From: Theristus sp. LFF4_11
Taxonomy: Eukaryota > Nematoda > Chromadorea > Monhysterida > Xyalidae
Assembly (NCBI GenBank): GCA_030248135.1
Contig: JASANC010002293.1
Coordinates: forward strand, 1 to 64,000
Length of the DNA: 64,000 nucleotides
Direction of reading: 5' to 3'
Made by a program: the position numbers and the translations under genes. This document shows positions 15,892-25,808 of the stretch, one piece after another. Below the pieces are notes generated by a model, which saw only the letters and a list, made by a program, of their open reading frames with translations, had not been told where the DNA came from and did no database searches. Numbering within the stretch: position 1 is the stretch's first letter; every line of letters begins with the position of its first letter.

Positions 15892-16801
15892 TACAGGGTG
15901 GGCCAAAAAAAGGTTCCATTTTCAAACTGCTGTCACTGGCTGGTATTTCAATATTATGAGCTGAAATTTTCAGCATTGGTAAAACATGTAATGCCATTTT
16001 ACTGACAAAATTTTTTTCTAGTTTGGTCAGGTAGATTCAGTTTTACAGCACAATGTTTAAAAATTCCCAAATTTTCAAAAAAACGGATTTTTAACCAAGA
16101 ATTTAACAACGAAGGCTCATAGACATCCAAATCATCATCAAGGTTTGTCGTCCGGCAGCGGCTGGATGGCATTTTACGCGAAACTGGCGAGTCACTGCAG
16201 AAAAACTTTCAGATTGCTCCCACCAGATAGCACACTAGACCCGTTGTTCTGCTGTCCACTTAACCATGACGAAACTGCAGAAAACTGAAACTGAAACACT
16301 GTTTTTATTCAAACCGCAGAAAAACTTTTCAAAAGAAACAAATTAACAGACAGAGCAACACAGAAAACAAAAAATCAACTGAACAATTCTTTCTGTCGCA
16401 GTCGCATGGCTGCTGACTCGAGTCCGTTGTGAAACATCAGAATTTCGCTCGAGGTGCTCAAATGCAATTCAAGTGTGAGACCTTTCCACTCTGAGCGCAT
16501 GATTTGAACTATCACGGGTATCCAAAAAGACCAATTTGTCACCTTCGCAATAGTTTCAAAATTGAATCACGCATCTTGATACTAATTTTTTCTTGCACTC
16601 ATTTCAGTCAATTTGTTGATTTTTCGAGCTTTTTAGAAAATCTGCCACAGTGAGCGCTAGGAATTATATATCGAAAAAAAATTTTTGTCAGTAAAATGGC
16701 AACGCATGTTTTATCAGTGCTGAATATTTCAGCTCATAATATTAAAACACCAGCCAGTGACAGCAGTTTGAAAATGGAACCTTTTTTTGGCCCACCCTGT
16801 A
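15892..16801. mobile_element. Tc1/mariner-like MITE, 910 bp, ~125-bp inverted repeats
   Basis: It begins TACAGGGTGGGCCAAAAAAA and ends with the exact complement, CCCACCCTGTA. The arms (15892-16018 and 16676-16801) match for about 125 bp with only scattered mismatches, including ggttccattttcaaactgct and the region around gccattttactgacaaaa. The TA at each end and the CAGGGTG terminus are typical of the mariner group. The roughly 650-bp interior has no transposase frame, so the element must have been moved in trans. High arm identity suggests it is fairly young. Confidence 0.85.
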
Positions 16802-17164
16802 CTTCCAAAAGCATTGTCTGGATTATTTGCGTTTTACATCAACGTGTGATTTATTTTCAGTCAAGAAACATGAAACTGCCAGCAGTGATCTTTGAATGTG
16901 TCAATCCATCTCACAGACGAACGTTGCTTTACTGCGGTTTCCACCTTTCAGTTCGTTGCTCAATATTTCCAAGCGCATAGTAAAATACATGTGGGTCTGC
17001 TATATTTTCTTCAATCTTGTTTCACATTATTTTTATCCTTCTGCGGCTGGCTGTGCGAGCAACACCTCAAAGCAGACCTCAACGTCAATGCTGACTGCAA
17101 TATAAAACATCTACAGGCAACGAAAGCTTGCGATACAAATAAATTCAGTCATGAGAAATGAAAG

Positions 17165-19578
17165 ATGCTCTTCGTTCGATCACAAATTTCACCCGGAAAA
17201 CGTACAGCTAATAATATGATCAACGATCGAGATGCGTTCGGCACGAAAAAAAGCAAAAAGGCCAGAATATTTGTGGTACCATTCTTCGGCCGACGTCAAT
17301 GCACTGCGCTCACCACTGCTCTTGTGGCAGCTGTTTTATTCTGTATCTACTTATTTTCACCAACAACAATCGATAAAATATCCAGTTACGACGTTTTTGT
17401 TCAAATTGCAAACCAGCAGCAATCCGATGCAGAGGTGAGTCGGCATTTTTGTTATGGAATTAAGAAACAAAATGTAAACTTTCGTTTACGTGTAAAAGCC
17501 TACTTGGAATGTCAAATGCAATATCAGGAAGTGTTAGCGTCAAATCTTCATGTTGGCCTCATCCTCCTCCTCAAACTGTCCCACAAAAAAGTTGCCCATT
17601 GTCTTCCAGCTTTTCACACGGTGCAACGCTGAGTTTGGTTCGGTCACATCACACTGATGTTTGGTGTGGTGTGGTCGAGTCGCGGTCATTGTCCGTCCCC
17701 CCATCAGTAGATGAGTTTAGTCCAATTTAATAAACGTATTTGCCATTGTAGGTCTTCCGCTTATCGGCCGCAAAAGCTCCTAAAAGCATGGAATCGATTG
17801 AATCCGTGCTTGATGGGCACGCATTCAACTGTGCGGCAATACTGGACGGGGACATCTTTGAGATACGTCGTGCCGAGCGATTCATGGGATTGGTTGGCTT
17901 TCATGCAAGCAACGACAACACGCAGCAATGCGAAACGGTCGATAGACACTTCAATCGATTCCCAGTGACGTCGGATGCGCAGCACCCGTTGGCGTGAGTG
18001 AATAGTTAAGTAAAAGTGGCTGCACAACGCACAGCAACATCATGGCGTGATAACTTTGTTAAAATGTTGTGATTGTAGACGGCGGTGTTTTGTTTGGATT
18101 CACAAAATGATTTGAGTGCATGCGAATGCGAACACCCCTGCAGCTTCACTGTGCTGGCGTATCGCAACGCCAACCAACTGGCTCGCTTGCTGCGTACGAT
18201 CTACCGAGCCTGGAATTACTACTGCATCCATCTGGATCGTGCCTCTACTGAGCCACGAGTGCACGATTTGGCAAGGACGCTCGCCAGATGTTTACCGAAC
18301 GTTCGACTGGCGAGCGAATCGTTTGAAGTTCGCTGGGGTACTTTCAGGTTGGTACGAACTCTAAATTACGGGCAATCCGCTGACTGACGCGAGGGATGCG
18401 CATGCTTTCTGTGCAGATGCTGGGGGCAGAGACTATTCTGCGTAGAAAGCATGCACCACATTATTACCAACCAATCAGCTGCTTGCTTATAGTTTAGAGT
18501 TCGACTGTATGTTGTAACAATCGTGTCAAAACACAAAGGCGTTCCTAGCCAACTCAGAAGCCCAATTTGGATTCACACAACGATAAAGCCTCACAACTCG
18601 TAAAACATTTCCAAGCTTGACGGTCTTGTTTTTCAAGGTTGAATTTAAATTCAGTTGACCATACCAAACGAGTGCCAGCCAGTGTGTTTGTTTGTGCTCA
18701 GCGTGCTGCGTGCAGCAATGCAGTGCTTCAGCGATCTGCGTGCAGTGGCCGGCTGGCGGCACTTGGTCAACATTGCAGCCACTGATTTCCCATTGCGCAC
18801 CAACGGCGAACTGGTCGCCTACGTGAGACAACTGGGCAATCACTCAGATGTGCAATCGATGACACGCACGGACGCTTGGAGATTCCAGTCAGTCACCCAC
18901 CACAGACTGTTTCTTGCTGAGGCAAGTGTGCAAACACGTGGATGATTCGTTTGAGATACGCGTTCACAAATGGCGTCGTCGGCATCAATCGCTTCGTGGA
19001 ATGCCAACGAGTGAAGCAGCGCCACAGCAATGCCTCGATCGAGTGCCCCCGTCTGCAGCGCAAGTCTCCACCGCCGCACGCACTCACGATGCGCAAAGGC
19101 TCGTTCTCCGCAACGCTCAGTCGCACGTTTGTCGATTTTCTCTTTGAATCGACCGTCGCAGCGTCGTTGTTCAACTGGCTTGCGGACACTTTCATACCGG
19201 ACGAGTACTTTTGGTCCACCCTGTACTACTCGCTCTGGTCACCATCAAATACAACTACAACGACAACAACGAACCCGTTTCGTACAAGGTTTAGCCTTCG
19301 CTTTTGTTTTGTGCCTTACTTGTGGATCTTGTCGTTTCATCTTGTCAAATGATACACACCAACAGGGTTCCAGGTACACACATTGGGGCTCACGGAAACC
19401 GATTTGTACTGGCTATTATGAACACGGTCTGTGCGTCTTTGGGGTAGGCGATCTGCACTGGCTCGTTAAAAAGGACGCATTTTTTGCGCACAAATTTGAC
19501 GAACGGCTGCAACCGATTGCACTGAATTGCTTGGAAGAACGCGTGCTCAACAAAACTATCAACGATTATAAGAGTTAA
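17165..19578 (+). CDS. core-2/I-branching beta-1,6-N-acetylglucosaminyltransferase family (GT14)
   Basis: Six exons (17165-17434, 17752-17993, 18117-18347, 18702-18887, 18956-19288, 19374-19578) give about 488 residues. This is a type II Golgi protein: a basic N-terminus (KKSKKAR), then a single membrane anchor near residues 47-66, then stem and catalytic domain. GCNT-family landmarks occur in order: YYCIHLDRAS, a W-x-T-x-S-V-L-R-A segment, HLVNIAATDFPLRTN, ALTMRKGSFSATLSRTFV, the PDEYFWSTL motif that holds the catalytic glutamate in this family, and near the end CVFGVGDLHWLVKKDAFFAHKFD. It should transfer GlcNAc from UDP-GlcNAc to branch O-glycans or related chains; the exact acceptor cannot be read from sequence. 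Exon 3 uses acceptor gatttgag and exon 5 acceptor cgtttgag; these non-CAG acceptors are chosen by phase and alignment. A MITE lies in intron 3 and another starts 17 nt after the stop. Confidence 0.9.
18355..18503. mobile_element. 149-bp inverted-repeat MITE in GT14 intron 3
   Basis: The left arm starts CGAACTCTAAATTACGGGCA and runs to gcatgctttctgtgcag. The right arm is its imperfect inverse, starting ctgcgtagaaagcatgc and ending TTTAGAGTTCG. A related single arm occurs at 30567-30645 in an AASS intron, and a fragment at 2231-2312. The element begins 7 bp after a splice donor. Confidence 0.7.
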
Positions 19579-19594
19579 ATGATGTCAAAAAGTG

Positions 19595-20295
19595 GGTATT
19601 CATCCAGCAGACCGGTCACCCAGCAGACCGGTCACCCAGTAGACCGGTCACACCCGAGAACTTGTCTGTTGATCGTCTAAAGTTAACACAGAGACCACTT
19701 GTAATGTGAACTAATAAAAGTTTAGGCTAATGGAGTACTGTAACGACCACTTTGGGTCTCGACACGATCTTTCCTTATTGTCAAGGATTTTTAATGAAAT
19801 GTGTCTTAAAGCATGAAACACAGTCAAATACTGAATTTACCCACTGAATTTTTAAATTCAACATTGAACCCATTGAATATTACAACCATGAAGGACGGTA
19901 ATTATTGTGTCAAGTCATCTGTGGCATCTTGACACTATCTCACATGACACCACGATTTTCTCCAGTTAAGGCTTGCGAAGCCTTTTAGGACACCTACAGA
20001 ACTTCTTCATTGCTCCGGTGTGAGACGTAATTTTCATATTGCACAGCTCCTTTATGTTGGCAACACAATTCTGTAAGTGCCTAAGGCTTCGCAAGCCTTT
20101 ATCAAGAAAAATTGTGACAAAATCTGTCCCAAGTAATAATCAGGGAACATCGTGTGAAGACCCAAAATAGTTGTTACCGTGCTCTGATAGCCCAAACTCA
20201 GTATTTCACTCCACAAGTTGCATGTTAACAGACAACAGAACGATGTTCTCTGATGTGACCGGTCTACTGGGTGACCAGTCTGCTGGATGAATACC
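19595..20295. mobile_element. hAT-like MITE, 701 bp, with 8-bp target-site duplication
   Basis: The termini GGTATTCATCCAGCAGACC and, at the far end, GGATGAATACC are inverted repeats of about 45 bp. The left arm holds a tandem unit (cagcagaccggtcac, three near-copies) and the right arm a matching inverse (gtgaccggtctactgggtga). Both sides are flanked by the identical octamer aaaaagtg (19587-19594 and 20296-20303). An 8-bp duplication is the signature of hAT (or P-type) transposition. Two internal hairpins contain aaggcttgcgaagccttt-like palindromes near 19968 and 20083. There is no transposase frame. Confidence 0.88.
19713..19718 (+). terminator. poly(A) signal supplied by the hAT-like MITE
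   Basis: AATAAA 135 nt after the GT14 stop codon, inside the inserted element. It is the first AATAAA downstream of the stop, so the transposon probably provides the 3' end of the glycosyltransferase mRNA. Confidence 0.5.
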
Positions 20296-20303
20296 AAAAA
20301 GTG

Positions 20304-20894
20304 TCAATTGTCTGAAAAGATCACGGGTTTCCGTTTCATTAATTCAAAATGCAAAAATGTGTCTTGTCATGCCGAACAATTGACCAATGTAGCTTCTGTT
20401 TTGCTCTTTACGGGTCGTTGTAAAATAACATGATATGTGATCAGAGTGCAAAAATAAATGTTAAGCTGTTGAGTTGCTCACAATGTAGAATGTTGCTTAC
20501 ACGCCAATTTGAGAAATGTAAAACTTGCTACTGCACGACCATGAAATGAATCCAAAAATGATCACAATGAATCCAATTTTTTCAGTTCTGACTTCTGTCA
20601 TTGAATGAATTTGCAGACGTGGAAAAAAACAGTTAAAGTCAAATAAAAAAAAAGTCAAATCAAATCAATTTAATGATAGCTGGACTATTTAATTTAATTT
20701 AATCAAAAAAAGATGGACAATAGCTGAGCCGAAAAATCTTCTCTGATACAGATAGGATAGATCCGAATTTTTTGGGGGGGGGGCGAGGCGGCCCGGCCCC
20801 GGCCCAGAACAACTGTGATTTTGATAGCAAAAAATTCGTTTTTTGTTAATTAAAAAATCTCGATTTAAAAAAAGAGTAAAATTCAGATCAGAAA
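20304..20894. other. intergenic between GT14 and ILVBL-like genes
   Basis: AT-rich spacer with no coding sequence recognised. It contains a G-run followed by a GC-rich patch (ggggggggcgaggcggcccg, 20774-20793) and A-rich runs before the ATG of the next gene. It presumably holds the downstream promoter. Confidence 0.5.
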
Positions 20895-23800
20895 ATGTTC
20901 GAAACTGTGTGTCTGTGTTTCGTTTGTTTGGTTGCTGTGCTTTCGTTTCTGTTCGCATGGATGTTCAATCTCAAAACGCCGTTTGCTGTGACACAGGCGA
21001 TCAATCGTTTGAAAGGCGGTCAAAAAATATTTACTGCGTTGTGTCGGGTGAGTTCAGTGTCAATTTCTTGAAGAAATTTTCTTCACTGCATTTTTCTGGC
21101 GTTCAGTAAGCAAACTGAGCAAACATCAATGATGCTGTTTTTGTGTGTAAAATAAGTTGTAAAAATTGAATTTGTGAAACTTAATGTCATTTATTATTCG
21201 CAGGTTGATGAGGAATCTGCAAAACATGGCGGTTTGCTTGTTGCTGATGTGTTGAAGGTGAGTCAGTTCCAATTTGCAATCATCACGAAAACTTCATGTG
21301 GTAATGCAGTTCTTTTTTGCAGGCCGCTGGAGTGGAGCACATTTTCACGTTGGTTGGTGGTCACATTTCACCGATTTTGGTTGCCTGCGAGCAAGCGGGC
21401 ATTCGCGTCATCGACACACGCCACGAAGTGACCGCGGTTTATGCGGCCGACGCGGTGGCACGACTGAAACAGACGGTCGGCGTAACCGCGGTCACCGCGG
21501 GACCCGGTCAGTGGGGCTCTGTGGTCAGTTTTGTAAAAGTGAGTAGTGTCTGAAAAATGGGTAGTTTTACTCCAGGGTGCTCCAAAAGTTAAACCTTGAC
21601 AATTTTTGAATAAATTTATGGAGGTGAACCAGCAGAATAAAATAACTCGGTGCTGATTTTGGCAAAAATATCAAACCAATATTAAGCCCTGGTCAAAAAA
21701 GAAACTTTAGGTTCAATTCTTCAACCTGAATTCGTTATGGTCTAACTTTCGGAAGACCCTGAAGTAAAACTCCTCATTTTTCAGACACAACTCACTTTTA
21801 TAAAACTGACCACTGGTGTGCTCTGTGTGGTCGTCTTCTTGTAGAGTGGCACTGCAAACAGTGAATGCAGTGCAGCACACTCGAGCACCAAGTGCATCAC
21901 TGCCAGCACTGAACTGCAGATCGCACATTCAGGACTGACGAACACGGTGACCGCAGTGAAGAACGCGCAGATGGCTGAGTCGCCCGTTCTTCTGATGGGC
22001 GGTGCCGCGGCAACACTCTTGAAAGTGAGACACCTGCTTTGTGACCAACAATGTGTGTGCGCGTGTGCTGAATTCGTTGTGCTTTTGCGCAGGGTCGTGG
22101 TGCGTTGCAAGACATCGACCAAATGGCACTGTTCCGTCCGTTGTGCAAACTGTGCGTCACAGTGACACGTGTGCGTGACATTGTGCCCATACTGAGACGC
22201 GCCATGCACGTCGCGCAGTCTGACACGCCTGGTACGATCGGAGAGACTGTTCATATTGTCAACATCGATTCTTTGCGCTCTGTTTATTTCATTTTGCGAA
22301 CAGCAGGAAACGCCGATAAAACCTGTACGCCTGTGAGAATGTGAAACGGAGACCCTTGTGATCCTCACTTGCAAAACGAAAAACTGAGTTTTTTTTAAAA
22401 TAATGAAGGTGTATGCATTGCAGGCCCAGTGTTTGTCGAGTTCCCAATCGACACGTTGTACCCGTATGAGCGGGTGCATCGAGAGCTTGGCGTAAACGCA
22501 ACACCGCGCAATCTGAAGCAACGACTCGTGAACGCCTATCTTGAATGGCATGTCAGTCGACTGTTCAGTGACCCGTGGTCACCTCACAAGTGCAGCCCCA
22601 TTCCTGCAGTGTATCCAATGCACACCACTGAGAATGGTTAGTAAAAAAGCATCGTTGTTGGAAACTGATGCCAAGAAACAGTGAACGTTTTGCTTTCTGG
22701 AGAGAATCTAAATGCAGTAGAAATTGACTCATCCTCATGTGCAGTTCAGAGAACGGCCGATTTGCTAATGCAGTCGAACAAGCCATTGATATTACTGGGC
22801 AGCCAGGCAACGTTGCCTCCGATTCCGGCAGACGCGTTGCGCAAAGCGCTCGAGGTCAGTTGACGTTGTGCGTTTTGAAGGAATGAAGAGTTTTTCGGAG
22901 TTGGTCTTTCTGACATTTTCAGGAACTAGCCCAAAACTGCTTTGTTTCTGCTGCAGGATCTCGGTGTCGCGTGCTACTTGGGCGGCATGGCACGTGGCAT
23001 TCTCGGTCGCCAGGGACCGCTGCACATCCGCCAGGACCGACGGGCGGCGTTGCGCGACGCCGACTTCGTGTTGCTCGCTGGTGCGCTCGGCACATTCGCG
23101 TTGATGCTTGAAACTCTTCTGTAAAGTAGACGTCTGGTTCTTGGCGTTCAATAATAAACAAAACGGTTGCTGGGACATTGCTTCACGACCGCTGCTGTTT
23201 GTCAGGCACCGTGTGTGACTTTCGTCTGAGTTACGGCCGTGTGCTGAGTCGTCGAGCGTCGATCGTTGCCGTAAATCGCAGTCGCTCGCAACTGTACAAG
23301 GCAACACAGTTTTGTGAACATTTAACTTAGACGCGACAAACAAACTGCAGTGAAAGGATTGGCTGTTTCAGAACAGTGACATGTTCTGGCAGCCGACGCT
23401 CGCAGTGCAAGCGGACGTGGGCTCGTTCCTTGTGGCGCTCAGTGGACACGTGCAACAGACTGGGTGGCAGGCGAACGCTGAATGGTTGCACACGCTGCGC
23501 GCACGCGACCAACAGAAGGACACCAGAAATGCGTACGTACTCACCGCAGTTGACATTGATGAATGTCACCCTCGTGGCCTTGGTGGTTGCGCGTTCGTCT
23601 CTTGTCTGTGCGTTCGGTGGAGCGAGCCCCGCCGAATGACAGAAAACTCGATGGGCGCCCTGCTTACTCGTCGGCGTTCTGTGCGCTTTTCTGAGTTTCT
23701 GTGTTCTGTTTGCTGAGTTTTTGGGCAATGGGCACAACTGATGAGACGAGACCACAATTGCTCGGCGTATTGTGCTAATGTTGCGCCACTTGTTTGCCGG

Positions 23801-25122
23801 GTTTTGTTATTTGGTTAGGGTTAGTTAGCCCTGGCTAAAAACATCGCCTGAAATCCCCATTCATTCGGTCGTTGTCAATGAGCTGTGACACAAAATATTT
23901 TTATGCTCTTTTGCATCCTTTCTGCAGAGAAATGGCGGCCACAATGCCAGAGCGACATTTGAATCCGGTGGATTTTATACTGAAGTTGGAAGGCCTGCTG
24001 CCGGAGGATACAATTTTGGTCGCTGACGGCGGCGACTTCGTCGGCACTGCTGCTTACACGCTGCGGTTTGCTCTTTCATCGTTGTCTGCGCTTTGTCTGA
24101 AGCAAATCGACAGGAAGAGCTGCTTTTTGGCAGTGCCTTGTGTTTTTTTATCGATTTGCATGTTTTGCGCAGAGCTCGTGGCCCGCTGTGCTGGCTGGAC
24201 CCCGGCGCGTTTGGCACATTGGGCGTCGGTGGTGGCTTTGCGTTGGGCGCCAAACTGTGCTGCCCCGAGCGGCCTGTCGTCATCATCTACGGCGACGGCT
24301 CCCTTGGCTACAGCATCATCGAATACGACACGTTCAATCGGCACAACGTCTGTGACCGCCGTGTCATAGTTGAACTTAAATCAGTCATCCAATAATTTCG
24401 GAGACCAGGGTCGCTTGATAGCATAAAGCTGACAGCATAAAGCTGATGTTCTCTGATGCGATGCCTGCACTGAGTCGTAAAGTGTCAATCGATGGCAGTG
24501 TGTGTTTGCACGCAGGTTTCCGTGATCTCCGTCGTTGGCAACGATGCGTGCTGGTCGCAGATTGCGCGTGAGCAGGTGCCTCTGTTCAAGTCGGCCGTCG
24601 CTTGCAATCTGCACGTTCGTTCGCAAACCGCACTCGCCCATATTCGCTTTTTGTAACGTTTTCATTATTTCCACTGTTGTTTCTGAGCGGCTTTCCGGCC
24701 TTTGGAATTGCTGAAGCAGTTGGTGGACGGGCCATGTAATTTTTGAGGATGGTCAAGTCAAATGTCAAACGCACACCCCTTTTTGGCAATCAACTTGCTC
24801 CATTACAAATAATCGTAAAAGCGCTTTGAAAAACGGTGTCTGTTTCAATGAAAGGCATCCAACATTGTCTCGTGTCCATAACATTCTGTTCTCCCCGATC
24901 GGCCTGGGCGTGAGTGATTGTGCGCTTTCGTTGCAGTACTCGGACTACGCGGCTGCAGTGCTGCCGTTTGGCGCACACGGCGAGACGATCGACAGCGAGA
25001 GCGTGCCCCGTCTGCAGCAAATCGTCACGGACGCACTGCGCCGGGCGCACAGCGGCCAGTCGGTGCTGCTCAATGTGCTCATCGCAAAGTCCGCATTCCG
25101 CGAGGGCAGCATTTCCGTGTGA
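20895..25122 (+). CDS. ILVBL: ILVBL-like ThDP-dependent 2-hydroxyacyl-CoA lyase (acetolactate-synthase-like)
   Basis: Fourteen exons, 661 residues (human ILVBL has 632): 20895-21047, 21204-21257, 21323-21506, 21933-22024, 22093-22231, 22424-22636, 22682-22854, 22957-23080, 23206-23300, 23372-23532, 23928-24065, 24173-24347, 24516-24614, 24937-25122. An N-terminal membrane anchor (residues 5-22) is followed by the ThDP pyrimidine-binding domain with [12 protein letters not shown] and [14 protein letters not shown], which carries the conserved glutamate. The central domain follows ([29 protein letters not shown]). The C-terminal ThDP-pyrophosphate domain has [45 protein letters not shown] and VVGNDACW. 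In mammals the enzyme is an ER-bound lyase that cleaves 2-hydroxy fatty acyl-CoA in alpha-oxidation. The exon 9 donor appears to be GC (AAG|gcaaca); every other donor is GT. Intron 3 contains an inverted-repeat element. Confidence 0.95.
21521..21813. mobile_element. inverted-repeat element in ILVBL intron 3
   Basis: The left arm (21521-21595, gtggtcagttttgtaaaagt onward) is repeated inverted at 21741-21813, ending ataaaactgaccac. The arms share about 73 positions with some mismatches, including tgtctgaaaaatg and agttttact. The element begins 15 bp after the exon 3 end. There is no coding capacity; it is probably a MITE. Confidence 0.65.
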
Positions 25123-25808
25123 TTCGCATTCGCTTTGCTTGGCTTGGTCATGTCTCCGGGTTGTCTGTGATTTCAGTCATGATTCTGTTGAAAACGTTTG
25201 TCTTATGCTGTTCATGCTGAATTGCTGTTTCAAATCTAATCAATGTTCATTTTGATTTGACACTTTTTGAATATTTATATAACTAAACATTGCGAAAGCG
25301 ATTAATCGTTTCTAGTCTCGATCATCAATGTCACAACAGAGAAGCATAAAAAACGGTGTGTTGCTGATTGCCTGTTATCGGTTGATTGCTAGAACGTTGC
25401 TTCATTTTCATCGTTATCCTGTGAACGTGGTGAGCCACATGTTGACAGCATGTGGCTGTGCTTCTTATCACTGTTAGTCAAAAACTGCTGCTGTTGCGGG
25501 CCATGCGTAATTTCGGGTGTTTTTTGGTTGTGTGATAAAAAAATCACGCCACATTACTTGCCTTATGCTCATTGCTTCAGCTGGTAATAATTGATTGGGT
25601 TGTTGACAATCTGTTTGATTTTTGTGTTTGCCGATCTTGTTTCATTGGTGTAATAAAGTGCCGCACATGAGAAACGTAATGTTCGAAAAATCTGCAGTTT
25701 GGTTGCTCAAGCCACCAGCTTTCTTTTTCAAATTTTCTTGTCACATTCCTAAGAAAAGCGACATCTGGTTTATGCAGACCGAAGGAAAATTGCATTTTTG
25801 TGTCAACT
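25123..25808. other. ILVBL 3' flank and SPS promoter region
   Basis: AT-rich spacer of 686 bp between two genes on the same strand. It holds a small palindrome (gagccacatgttgacagcatgtggct, near 25431). No coding sequence is recognised. An acceptor-like tttatgcag at about 25770 lies 34 nt before the SPS start codon and could be a 5' UTR splice site. Confidence 0.45.

Noticed and set aside
15892..16801. Possible CRISPR array or RNA gene because of long repeats
   Set aside because: There are only two copies, in inverted orientation with TA ends, and the surroundings are plainly eukaryotic; this is a transposon.
18921..18955. GC donor (GAG|gcaagt) at the end of GT14 exon 4
   Set aside because: It looks like a classic GC-AG donor but would leave a 34-bp intron and the wrong phase. 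The GT donor at 18888 gives a 68-bp intron and matches the family alignment.
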